This document shows positions 50,932 to 61,191 of a DNA stretch of 64,000 nucleotides, one piece after another. Every line of letters starts with the position of its first letter. Within the stretch, counting starts at the first letter, position 1. The stretch is from assembly GCF_040581485.1 (NCBI RefSeq), contig NC_090128.1:41136931-41200930 (forward strand). The letters run 5' to 3'. Made by a program: the position numbers and the translations under genes. Origin of the DNA: Linepithema humile. Taxonomy: Eukaryota > Arthropoda > Insecta > Hymenoptera > Formicidae. A model generated the notes under the pieces. That model saw nothing but the letters and a program-made list of their open reading frames with translations. It was not told the origin of the DNA and did not search any database.

Positions 50932-52391
50932 TTATTGTAATCTGAAAAAAAAGTAAAATATAATAAAAATATTTTTCTTTAAATAAAATTTAAACAACAT
51001 TACAAACCTTCTGAAATATGTGTCAATTAATACTCGTCTTGCAGTATCACCTCGAACATTATTTAATGCCGCTATTTCATTTTCATCATTTTCTAATGTT
51101 TCAATTAATTGTTCTATATCTAAATTAACTGGTGGATCGGGATCGTGCATTTGACGAGCAATGTTATGCAATACTGCTGTTGCAATTATAATAGCTTGAA
51201 TAGTGACTATGGACAATCTCATGCCTATTGCTAATATAGGAAATCTACGTTTCCATACACCAAAGGCACGTTCAATAACATTTCGAGTGCGTATTTGTGA
51301 CTCATTATACAATTCTTCAGCACGATTATGTGTTTGCAATAAAGGAGTCATTAAAAATTTAGTGCAAGGATATCCATTATCTCCTAGTAAGATTCCATCT
51401 TGTATTTCACCCTCAACAAATCTGGCATGTAAACGACTAGCATTAAAAATTGTAGCATCATGAGTTGAACCAGGCCATCGTGACACAATGTCTTGAAATT
51501 GTAGTTCACTGTTACATACGGCTTGCACATTAATGCTAAAGAAACCTTTTCTATTTCGGAAAACTTCTGCTTCTTCTCCGCCTGAACAAATTATGAAAAT
51601 ATGTTTAATAATTTATTTAACAATAAAATATAAATTTAAACATCTAAATTCCATGATTTACTTAATGTACCTGGTGACTGAATTTTAACATGAGTGCAAT
51701 CTATTGCACCAATGACACGTGGAAATTTAGCAATATTATAAAACTGTTGACGTATTCTTTCTGTGTTTTCTGGAAAACGTATGTAACGATGACATTCAGA
51801 AGCCAGAGCTATTGTTACTTTTTTTATAATTCTACACGCAGTAGATTTATGAATTCCTGCAAAATCAGCTATACTAATCTGAAAAGTTCCAGTTGCATAG
51901 AAACGCAAGGTCAATAATAACTGATGCAATGGTGTTATAGCATTATTCCTAAAAAACCAAAACAATAAAAGTTTTTCATTATAATTGTATTATTAATATT
52001 GCATCAATTATACATATGATAATAAAATAATAATAAATAAATAATAAATAATAATAATTATAAATAATAATAATAAAATAAATAAAATAAATAAAAATAA
52101 ATAAAAATACATAAATATAAATAATAATAAATATTCTACTTTATTTTATTTTTATTGCATTTACCTCATTGTTCTTGTTTGTATTCTATCACGAATAAGA
52201 TCAACTATTCTGAGAACTGTTTCTTTACACAATCTAAAGCGTGCAATGAATTCATTTTTATCATACATATTTAAAAGATCTGGTCGTGGCCGAACAGTAT
52301 ATGGTTTGCGGATGCGGATCAAAATCTCATAATTTTCCTCGCAAAAATCCTCCTCATATTCAAAAAGTTCCGCATATATATCTAAAGCCAT
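50932..52391 (-). CDS. Harbinger transposase (HARBI1-like DDE nuclease)
   Basis: Cuts and rejoins the element DNA. Three exons on the minus strand: 52165-52391, 51671-51948 and 50932-51581, joining in frame to about 384 aa. The start MALDIYAELFEYEEDF is preferred; an in-frame ATG farther upstream exists. Family features: a helix-turn-helix-like region (about 95-120, QISIADFAGIHKSTACRIIK), the first catalytic Asp in VIGAIDCTH (about 159), SRWPGSTHDATIFNAS, the second Asp in LLGDNGYP (about 236) and the catalytic Glu in RNVIERAFGVWKRRF (about 272). This is the DDE_Tnp_4 pattern. No stop or frameshift was seen. The last about 20 residues are hydrophobic and may read past a true splice site. The first intron holds an AATA-rich microsatellite. 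Confidence 0.9.
52018..52136. repeat. AATA/AAT-rich microsatellite
   Basis: Imperfect repeats of AAT and AATA in the first intron of the Harbinger transposase gene. Confidence 0.85.
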
Positions 52392-52711
52392 TTTCGTAAG
52401 TGAAACACACAGGACGTAATATTCCCAATATGTAATCATAAAGCAATACGTAAAACATAACCTAAAATCATCACTCTACCTACTAACAGAGACTTTACTC
52501 GGTGGTTTGAGTACCGAGTAAAATTACCTTTTGGTAATAACAATTTAACCCGTAGGTAAATCTTACCAACAAATGGAACAACACTTTCTGATATTTACCT
52601 AATAGATAATTGATAGGTAAATTTACCAAGAAATTGGAACAACCGGCCCTTAGTGTATCAATGTCTAATGTCATACTAAAGTAAAATTTTTACGAAAACG
52701 ATCGATAAATA

Positions 52712-52833
52712 TAAGGTTTGTTCCTTTATTGCTGCACTGGGATTGCATTATAACAGGATAATACAAGACAGATAGATAGTCTGATCTGTACTATCTTGTT
52801 TAGTACAGTTCCAGTGCAGCTATAAAGAACAAA
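52712..52833. mobile_element. diverged copy of the 143-bp hairpin MITE family
   Basis: Still reads GGTTTGTTC...TTGCTGCACTGGG at the left and its complement at the right, with an inverted centre around TAGTCTGATCTG. It is shorter and much more diverged than the four young copies. Confidence 0.75.
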
Positions 52834-53242
52834 TGATTTCCTGCAAGAGCGAAATTAGTTATTTGATATTACCAGAGAGAGCGGTACTGTCAAAGTATTT
52901 ATGTCAAAATATTGTACATTTCTTGCAAATTATTTTAATGAAATTATTGCACATAGACATAATTCATTAGACTTCATTGACAGCAAGGTACTCTTGATCT
53001 AGTTATTAATAAGATTCTCTCTTACATTTTTCTTTTTGTGATAAATATATTTTGTTCCGATTGAACATTGAAGATGTAAGTTGGCTATTACGATACCTAT
53101 TCAATATACAATTAAATATTTATAAATCTTTATACTTAATAATTCTTTTTACATAAAAGATATTTAGTAGTAATATAATTGCGTATAACATAATAATCGT
53201 AAAATTGTAGTTCTAACCTCTAACCTATATCTTTACTAAGTA

Positions 53243-53323
53243 TCCCGACAGCACAAATGCCTTAAAGACATTTAAAAAACTAAGAGTTTAAAAGATATCT
53301 TTAAGATACTTGTGCTGTCTGGG
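53243..53323. mobile_element. 81-bp hairpin MITE, TA target
   Basis: Ends share GACAGCACAA and its complement and the whole element folds back. TA flanks both sides (53241-53242 and 53324-53325). The duplicate sequence near 55,470 lacks it, which gives an approximate empty site. A TA duplication suggests a Tc1/mariner-type source. Confidence 0.8.
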
Positions 53324-53396
53324 TATATTTTGAATTTTGATACAAAACATTTATATAGTAGTTTTAATGAAACTAATTTTTATTTTAGCCCATACT

Positions 53397-55255
53397 ATGG
53401 CACCTAAAAGAAAATGCATATTTAATGATAAATTACAAGAAGAGTTCCCTTTTATTAAAAAGACAGTTACAGAAAGTGATGTTAGATGTGAAAAATGTAC
53501 GGCTAATTTTAATATTGCAAATAGTGGGAAAGCGGCAATAAAACAGCACATAGAGACATCAAAGCATAAAGAGGCTGATTTGAGAGCTTCATCATATAAA
53601 CAGATAAAATCATTTTTTAGAAGTGAAATGTTTCAAGATAGAGAAAAATCTTTGGCTCTTAAAGAAGCTAGCTGGAGTTATCATTTAGTACAACATAATC
53701 ATTCGTTTCGTTCTAATGACTGCACTTCAAAATTAATAAAAAAATGTTTTGATGAACAATATTCTTGTGCTAGGACAAAAACAGAAGCTATAATTCTTAA
53801 TGTTCAGTTAACTTGTTAAAAACTGATTTATCTAAAGTGAATTATGTTACAATTTATTCCGATTGTTCCAATCATGGTAATGTAAAATTATGTTCGGTTC
53901 TTATTAGATATTTCTTACCAAATGAAGGTATTAAAGTTAAGATTTTATCTATAAAACAATTACCAGGTGAAACTTCAGATATTTTAAAAGATTGTATCTG
54001 GGATTTGCTAAACGAATATGAATCTACAAAAAAATTAGTGGCTTTATGTGCTGATAACACCAATTGTAATTTTGGTGGCGCTCAAAGAAAAGGCAAAAAT
54101 AATGTTTTTTATAAAATTCAAAGAATGTGTGACAATAAGTTAATTGGTGTCAATTGTGCCGCCCACATATGCAATAATTGCATTTGCACTGGTTCGGAAT
54201 GTCTCCCAATTGATATTGAAGTTATATTAGTAAAAATTTATTCATATTTTTACATCTATACAATCAGAATTGAAAATTTTAAGGAAATTTGTGATGATGT
54301 AGATGTTCAATATCACAAATTACTAGGTTACAGTAAAACCAGATGGTTGACTCTGTTACCAGCTTTAGAAAGGATTTTGAAATTGTTCCATCCTCTTAAA
54401 TTGTATTTTTTGGAGCAAGAAAAATGTCCTACAATTTTAAAAATCTTTTTTAACAATCCTTTTGCTGAAGCATGGTTATTTTTTGTTTACAGTCAAGCTT
54501 ATACTTTTCATACACATATTCTAAAAATAGAATCTCAAAATATTTCTATGTGCGAAACTTTCCATATTTTGAAAGAATTAAAATTAAAATTAATTGAACG
54601 TAAACAACAAGAGTTCCTACCTATAAATGTTAAAAAAATTATTTTAGAATTAGAAATATACCAAAGCCATGAAGTTAAATTATTTAAAGAAAATGTGCAA
54701 TTATTTTACCAAACCTGTATTGAATATTTAAATCAATGGGACAATGCTTTCCTAGAAATGGAAGTATTTGAATGGATTCTTTTACGAGAAATTCCATTAT
54801 TATGGTCAAAAGTGGAAGAGAGTCTTTCTCTTATTTTAAATAAAATAGAACTAAATATTGATGACGGTGAACTATTTGATGAAGTTTGTTGCATAAGAAG
54901 CTATATTACCAAAGAAAAACTTGAAGAGTGGCAAAAAAATACAAGAATGCCTTGTGATGAAAAATAGATAGAAATATTTAAGCATTTTAGTGAGAAACAA
55001 ATATCTTTTAAAAATATATTAAAAATTGTTGAATACTGTTTATGTCTTCCTGGCTCAAATGCTCCAACTGAAAGAACATTTTCAATTATTAATAATTTTT
55101 GGAGCAGCGAAAAAGCACAAATAAAAGTTGAAACTCTAGAAGCCTGCATTCGCACAAAATTCAACTACGATATGAATTGTTTGCAGTTTCATGATTTTCT
55201 CAAAAATAATCATAAACTTTTAAAAAAAATCCATTTATCTGAAAAATATCATTAA
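53397..55255 (+). pseudogene. hAT transposase, BED-finger type, broken
   Basis: Starts MAPKRKCIFNDKLQEEF after a possible acceptor. A BED-like zinc finger follows (residues about 24-55: CEKC...H...H). The frame ends at 53817-53819 and resumes in another frame from about 53813 (a frameshift). It then runs through an RNase-H-like core (TIYSDCSNHGNVK, ...CADNTNCNFGG, ...NCAAHICNNC, ...KTRWLTLLPAL). An in-frame TAG at 54965-54967 breaks it again before the conserved C-terminal dimerisation region (LPGSNAPTERTFSIINNFW, ending at 55255). Two lesions make it inactive as read. It lies in the hAT element with matching ends. Confidence 0.88.
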
Positions 55256-55299
55256 ATAATATTATATGAATATCAAAATTAATATTATAAAAATTATTC

Positions 55300-56040
55300 A
55301 TCCGGATTGAACATTAAAAATGTAAGTTAATTATTACAATACCCATTCAAATATGCACTTGAATATTTATAAATCTTTATACTAATCTTTTTACATGAAA
55401 GATATTTATAGTAATGTAATTGCGTAGTAATATAATAATTATGATAATGTAGTACTAACTTATATCTTTATTAAAGGTACTTTTTTATGCTGACGCTTGA
55501 TACTGAATTTCAGCGTCAAAAGACATCATGTGATCAAAAATCGCTGCAATGATTCGTTATTTTTAGTCACGTGATGTCTTCTAACGCCGAAATTGAGCGT
55601 CGAGCGTCAGCATGAAAAGGTACCTTAAGTATATTTTGATGTAAAACATTTAAATAGTAGTTTTAATGAAATTAATTTTTATTTTAGCTCATGACGCCTA
55701 AAAGAAAATGCTTATTTAACGATAAATTACAAGAAGAGTTCCTTTTTATGAAGAAGATAACTATAAAAAATGATATTAGATGTGAAAAATGGCTATTTCA
55801 ATATCTCAAACAGTGGAGAAGCGGCAATAAAATAGCACAGCAGCACATAGAACATAGAGACATTTAAACATTAAAGAGGCTGTGTGTGTGATCTAAAGGC
55901 TTCATTATATCACAGATAAAATCACTTTTTAGAAGTGAAAAATTTCGTGCTAAAAATCTTTGGTTCTTAATGAAGATAGCTGGAGCTATCATTTAGCAAC
56001 ATAATCATTCGTTTTGTTCAAATAACTGCACTTAAAAATA
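55300..56040 (+). pseudogene. truncated tandem copy of the hAT 5' region
   Basis: From GGATTGAACATTAAAAATG this repeats 53,054 onward: non-coding leader, then MTPKRKCLFNDKLQEEF at about 55,690 in place of the first copy's start. It soon loses the frame within the zinc finger, and similarity fades near 56,040. The core and dimerisation regions are missing. Confidence 0.85.
55475..55624. mobile_element. 150-bp hairpin MITE with TTAA target, copy 1
   Basis: Inverted ends around AGGTAC; arms contain GCGTCAGCATGAAAAGG and its complement. TTAA lies on both sides (55471-55474 and 55625-55628). It occupies nearly the same position in the duplicated hAT leader as the 81-bp MITE does in the first copy. 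Confidence 0.85.
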
Positions 56041-56357
56041 AGAATAATAAAGAAATATGTTTTTATGTTTATTACATTAAATTTTTGTCATTAAAATTAT
56101 TCACATTTAAATCGTTTTTATTTTTTTTATCGGAAACCTATTTAGAAAATATATGTATAAGAGGCGAATTAGTTTGAAATAGCCACAAACGGAGTTAACT
56201 TTTTTTTTGTTTGTCGACGCACAGTGTTAAAATTCTGAATGTCAAGTGAACATTATTAGTCATAAATTCATTTAGAAGCATATCGGAACGAAAACCCTGA
56301 AATTTTTTGATTTGTCCTTTATTTCCTTTTCGAAAATATGGTCACCGTAACCGTAGC

Positions 56358-56669
56358 ACACCTAACGCATCAAAAAATCAAGATTCAGAGTTGCCTAACC
56401 TCAACAACCGGCGATCGCAACATGTACCCTCGAAACTCGGTCCGAGTCACATTCAATTTTTTTCGTACTTCACACACACATACACACACACACACGCGCG
56501 CGTGCGATTGTATCAATGCGATACAATTACAAAACCGCAATTTCCGCGTAAATTCCTCGTACTATCGTTTTCGTAATCTTTCACTGCTGAACTTTCATAT
56601 CCGATAAACCACAAACGTCGATATCTTGCGGTAATATTCGGTGTATATAGCCGGGATTTCCATTTAATG
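56358..56669. other. non-repeat stretch between elements
   Basis: Right flank of the hAT element. Contains a short CA microsatellite (about 56,470-56,497). No gene is seen. Confidence 0.5.
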
Positions 56670-56673
56670 TTAA

Positions 56674-56822
56674 GGTACCTTTTCATGCTGACGCTCGACG
56701 CTCAATTTCGGCGTTAGAAGACATCACGTGACTAAAAATAACGAATCATGGCAGCAATTTTTGATCACATGATGTCTTTTGACGCTGAAATTGAGCGTCG
56801 AGCGTCAGCATGAAAAGGTACC
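56674..56822. mobile_element. 149-bp hairpin MITE with TTAA target, copy 2
   Basis: Same family as 55475-55624. Ends GGTACC inverted; TTAA at 56670-56673 and 56823-56826. It is back to back with the larger related element, sharing one TTAA. Confidence 0.88.
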
Positions 56823-56826
56823 TTAA

Positions 56827-57914
56827 AGGTGCAAATTCATGGGACGCTCGTTTCAGCGTTGCCCATAGTCACGTGACTTCGAGTTGACGCTAGCGTCAAG
56901 AAAAAAAAGCTGGATTTTTTTAGCTTTAGCGTCAAGTCGTGCGATCTGTGCGATGATCTGTCTGTGCGTGCTATTCGCTATTGGATTTGCATATGTCTCA
57001 TGTGGTCTTTCAACCTTGTCAATAAAAATGGATGTTATTTAAGTAATAAAAAGTAATAATTGAATTTATTATCCAATACTACATATATATAAAGAAAATA
57101 AAAAGAATAAATAAGTAATGAATTAAAAATGATACTTTTTGAGGTTTGGAAAAATCAGCAGTATTGTATTTATTTGCAAAATATATTTTTATAATTATCT
57201 TTATATTATATATGTTTAATTATGTAAATTTAATATCAATGTTATGTAAATTTAATTCAATAAAAAGTTATTTTATTATAAATAAAAGCTTGAAATATAA
57301 TATATACAAATATGCTGTGCATTTTTATTCTATACAATTAATTTTCTAACTTTGAAAAATGCTATTCTTAAGTATTACATTAGAAATTTTCTAATACTGA
57401 ACAACTATTCTAATATCGTTTTTCCTACTCTACTTATCAAAGTTTGCAATAATATGAAACTTTGTTTAATTGAAAAGATATACATTTTGTATACTTATCA
57501 AAATAAATAATATGATATGAAGTAAATATTTTATGTTTGTAAACATATAATAAAAAATATTACATATGATAAAAAAATTATTAATAAACATTTTTTTAGC
57601 ATTTTTGATAAAATAAGTAGAACTGGTAACCAAAGGTTTTTATCTTATTCCTACTTAATTACACTTTTTTTAATATTTAAAACAATAATTATTAATAAAG
57701 CGAGTGAAAAAATTAACTGAACAAAATCAGTGACAAAAACTTTTAGCAGTTTTGATATATACGAATATTGATAAATACCGACGCAGACCCTGACTGACGC
57801 TAAATTTTACGAGAAACTCTTTTCATGCATTTCTTACATCCAGCGTCAACTTTGTTCACGTGACATATTTGGACGCTAAAAATGAGCGTCGAGCGTCAGC
57901 GTGAAAAGGCACCT
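56827..57914. mobile_element. 1.09-kb non-autonomous element with TTAA target
   Basis: The left end AGGTGCAAATTCATG and the right end (inward) AGGTGCCTTTTCACG are related to the TTAA MITEs; TTAA flanks both ends (56823-56826 and 57915-57918). The interior is AT-rich without a transposase. It could be the parent type from which the 150-bp MITEs derive. Confidence 0.75.
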
Positions 57915-57943
57915 TTAACCGACGATTTCAATTTGTTAATAGA

Positions 57944-60042
57944 GGGTGTATACGATAATTCAAGTTCGAGTTAGGCCGGCGTCACATAGAACCCGTAGGC
58001 CGGCGTCACATAGAACCCGTAATCCGTAATCCGCACCGAAAGTCCGCAAAAGTTACTAGGGATTGCGTCCGTAACGTTACGTGTGTTTTATCTCCTTGTG
58101 TCCCATGGAGCCGTAAGGCTGGCGTCACATAGAACCCGTAATCCGTAATCCGCACCGGAAGTCCGCAAAAGTTACTAGGGATTGCGTCCGTAACGTTACG
58201 TGTGTTTTTTCTCCTTGTGTCCCATGGAGCCGTAAATACACACGTAACGGTATTACTATTTTTTATTTAACAGATTATAATTGTTTATTTGTATTTTATT
58301 TATAAGAAAACTACAGAATATATTATAATTTTAACAAAAATTTTAATTAAATCGTCAAATTTAGTTAAATAAATAAAATTAAAAAAAGCATTACTAGTAA
58401 CAACTAGTAACTTTTAGTAACTTTTACGGAAATTTCATGGAATTACGGCTCCATGGGACACAAGGAGATAAAACACACGTAACGTTACGGACGCAATCCC
58501 TAGTAACTTTTGCGGACTTTCGGTGCGGATTACGGATTACGGGTTCTATGTGACGCCGGCCTAATTCCATGAAATTTCCGTAAAAGTTACTAAAAGTTAC
58601 TAGTTATTACTAGTAATGCTTTTTTTAATTTTATTTATTTAACTAAATTTGACGATTTAATTAAAATTTTTGTTAAAATTATAATATATTCTGTAGTTTT
58701 CTTATGAATAAAATACAAATAAACAATTATAATCTGTTAAATAAAAAATAGTAATACCGTTACGTGTGTATTTACGGCTCCATGGGACACAAGAAGAAAA
58801 AACACACGTAACGTTACGGACGCAATCCCTAGTAACTTTTGCGGACTTCCGGTGCGGATTACGGATTACGGGTTCTATGTGACGCCGGCCTAATTCCATG
58901 AAATTTCCGTAAAAGTTACTAAAAGTTACTAGTTATTACTAGTAATGCTTTTTTTAATTTTATTTATTTAACTAAATTTGACGATTTAATTAAAATTTTT
59001 GTTAAAATTATAATATATTCTGTAGTTTTCTTATGAATAAAATACAAATAAACAATTATAATCTGTTAAATAAAAAATAGTAATACCGTTACGTGTGTAT
59101 TTACGGCTCCATGGGACACAAGAAGAAAAAACACACGTAACGTTACGGACGCAATCCCTAGTAACTTTTGCGGACTTCCGGTGCGGATTACGGATTACGG
59201 GTTCTATGTGACGCCGGCCGTAATCCGTAATCCGCACCGGAAGTCCGCAAAAGTTACTAGGGATTGCGTCCGTAACGTTACGTATGTTTTTTCTCCTTGT
59301 GTCCCATGGAGCCGTAAATACACACGTAACGGTATTACTATTTTTTATTTAACAAATTATAATTGTTTATTTGTATTTTATTCATAAGAAAACTACAGAA
59401 TATATTATAATTTTAACAAAAATTTTAATTAAATCGTCAAATTTAGTTAAATAAATAATATTAAAAAAAGCATTACTAGTAATCACTAGTAACTTTTAGT
59501 AACTTTTACGGAAATTTCATGGAATTACGGCTCCATGGGACACAAGGAGATAAAACACACGTAACGTTACGGACGCAATCCCTAGTAACTTTTGCGGACT
59601 TTTGGTGCGGATTACGGATTACGGGTTCTATGTGACGCCGGCCTTAGTTTCACTAGGACCGAAAAATGAGATAGACATAACCATCTAGAATCTTTATGAT
59701 TTATGACAACTCAACGCTGTCTTGTATTGCTTGAGTTAAATTAATTGAATTTGTTGAGTTTATAGAGCAAATTTTATTGTAATAAAAAAATGTCAACTGC
59801 AAATCAGTCTATGAAAGAAACAAATAATGTTGGTATGTATGTTGGTATACCTCTTTAATAGATATAATTATATATATATGTATATAATTATATTTATTAA
59901 ACTCAACAAATTCAATGAATTTAACTCAAGCAATACAAGACAGCGTTGAGTTGTCATGAATCATAAAGGTTCTAGATGGTTATGTATATCTCATTGTCGG
60001 TCCTAGTGAAACTAACTCGAACTTGAATTATCGTAAACACCC
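57944..60042. mobile_element. inverted-repeat element split by a composite insertion
   Basis: The left arm starts GGGTGTATACGATAATTCAA and the right arm (inward) GGGTGTTTACGATAATTCAA. After the first 30 bases the left arm is interrupted by 57974-59643, then continues at 59647 (TTTCACTAGGACCG). Without the insertion it is about 430 bp and folds into a hairpin. AGA on each flank may be a 3-bp duplication. Confidence 0.85.
57974..59643. mobile_element. composite GGCCGGCGTCACATAG element, TTA target
   Basis: Ends are GGCCGGCGTCACATAGAACC and its complement, flanked by TTA (57971-57973 and 59644-59646). Inside, the same terminus recurs in both orientations: starts at 57974, 57998, 58117 and about 59216; ends at 58561, 58890, 59219 and 59643. 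A 329-bp segment is repeated in tandem (ending 58890 and 59219) with almost no change. GG-rich ends and a TTA duplication suggest Harbinger-type mobilisation. No transposase. Confidence 0.82.
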
Positions 60043-60146
60043 AGAATTGCTAACATAAGGTATAAAATATATTCATTAAAAGTGACAAAAATTTTAAATC
60101 CTTTTTTTTATGACCTTATTTCATTATGTTGGCAATTCTATTAACA

Positions 60147-60599
60147 AAGTGAAATCATCGGTTAACGTCACGGTGTAAGAATATAAGGTGATTTCACGAC
60201 CATTGTATTCTATCAAAAAATCTGTGATTAAGATGTCATAGTTAAGGCATGTCACACAAGATGTCACGTTGGTGCAAGATTCCAAGTAAAAAAGAATAGA
60301 AAATGTGGATAGATGTGGATAAAAAAGGATAGATGATGAATCTCTAAAGCACATCTATATATAATTATAGTCCTAAATAATACAAATTTTTTAAAATAAA
60401 ACTTTTAACATTGTGTATAAAAATATATATTACTGACAAAATATTTTTTAATTTTTTTATAACAAATTATTCTTAGTTAAATTTGCAGAAAAAATAATTA
60501 ATAATGTATTCCAGTCTTTATAGAAAATTAAGTTTCTTTAAGAAAATGAATATTTATAATTAAGTTCCGCAGGACAATAAAATTTTAATAAAATTTCTA

Positions 60600-60646
<47 letters not shown>

Positions 60647-60781
60647 CAAGTCGCTCAACACGTAGCCACCTAGCGATTCAATGTGAAACAATGACAGAAA
60701 AATCACAAAAATTTGTTGCCGTGAAATCATCTTATATTCTTATACCGTGGTTAACGTTAACCGATGTTGGAAAAAGTAGCC
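60147..60781. mobile_element. inverted-repeat element sharing termini with the SANT element
   Basis: Right end, read inward, GGCTACTTTTTCCAACATCG. The segment TCGGTTAACGT...AAGAATATAAG...GATTTCACG occurs inverted at 60,150-60,200 and 60,715-60,765. The left terminus itself is missing or diverged. Contains a TA microsatellite. Confidence 0.6.
60601..60644. repeat. (TA)n microsatellite
   Basis: A nearly pure TA run inside the 60147-60781 element. Confidence 0.9.
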
Positions 60782-60810
60782 TCTAATGGTGTATTCCATT
60801 CATAGACTAT

Positions 60811-60953
60811 GGGCTTGTTCGTTTTAGCTGCACTGGGGCAGCTCTGGGTTTGCTCTAAACAAGATAATACAGGACAAACTATTTATCTGTCCTGTATTAT
60901 CCTGTGTAGAGCAGACCCAGAGCAGCCCCAGTGTAGCTAAAACGAACAAGCCC
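60811..60953 (-). mobile_element. 143-bp hairpin MITE, copy 4
   Basis: Same orientation as copy 2, nearly identical. TAT on both flanks fits a 3-bp target duplication. It sits between two head-to-head termini of another family. Confidence 0.92.
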
Positions 60954-60973
60954 TATGTTTACACGTCAACCTT

Positions 60974-61191
60974 AGGGCCACTTTTTCCAACGTCGGTTAA
61001 GCCTAACCGTCCGTTAACTTTTCAGAATAGCCAACTTCGAAACTTGTAACTAAAATACACGTCATCGATTCTAACTGATCCTAACCTGTAATCTTTTAGC
61101 ACGGTGACGGCACGTTAAATACACAATAAAAAGAAAGTGATATAAAAGTGAAAGAGTATATAAATATATTAACAATTAAAAATAGATAACA
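60974..61191 (+). mobile_element. left terminus of a second Harbinger-type element
   Basis: Starts GGGCCACTTTTTCCAACGTC directly after TTA, the Harbinger-type target. The SANT-like gene that follows supports the assignment. The right end is not found in the window, so the extent is unknown. Confidence 0.6.

Larger units (their letters stand above)
48029..52649. mobile_element. PIF/Harbinger transposon, apparently complete
   Basis: 4,621 bp. The left terminus is GGGCCGGTTGTTCTAACTTC; the right one, read inward, is GGGCCGGTTGTTCCAATTTC, and the imperfect inverted repeat extends about 28 bp. TTA flanks both ends (48026-48028 and 52650-52652). GGGCC termini with a 3-bp TTA/TAA duplication are a hallmark of PIF/Harbinger. 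The element encodes the two expected proteins in opposite directions, both with readable frames: a Myb/SANT-like protein (+) and a DDE nuclease (-). Many GGTAA/TTACC motifs lie near the ends. Inserted inside the hAT element. Confidence 0.93.
47708..56349 (+). mobile_element. hAT element, 8.6 kb with nested insertions, 8-bp TSD
   Basis: Left end TACGGTGACCATCCG and right end, read inward, TACGGTGACCATATT: a 12-bp terminal inverted repeat. The flanking 8-bp direct repeat is ACCGTAGC (47700-47707 and 56350-56357). An 8-bp duplication and the BED-finger/hAT-dimerisation transposase inside (53397-55255) fit the hAT superfamily. Nested in it are a complete Harbinger element (48029-52649), two 143-bp-type MITEs (47827 and 52712), an 81-bp MITE (53243) and a TTAA MITE (55475). 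About 2.2 kb including the transposase start is partly duplicated in tandem. Without nested DNA the element is roughly 3.5 kb. Confidence 0.85.
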
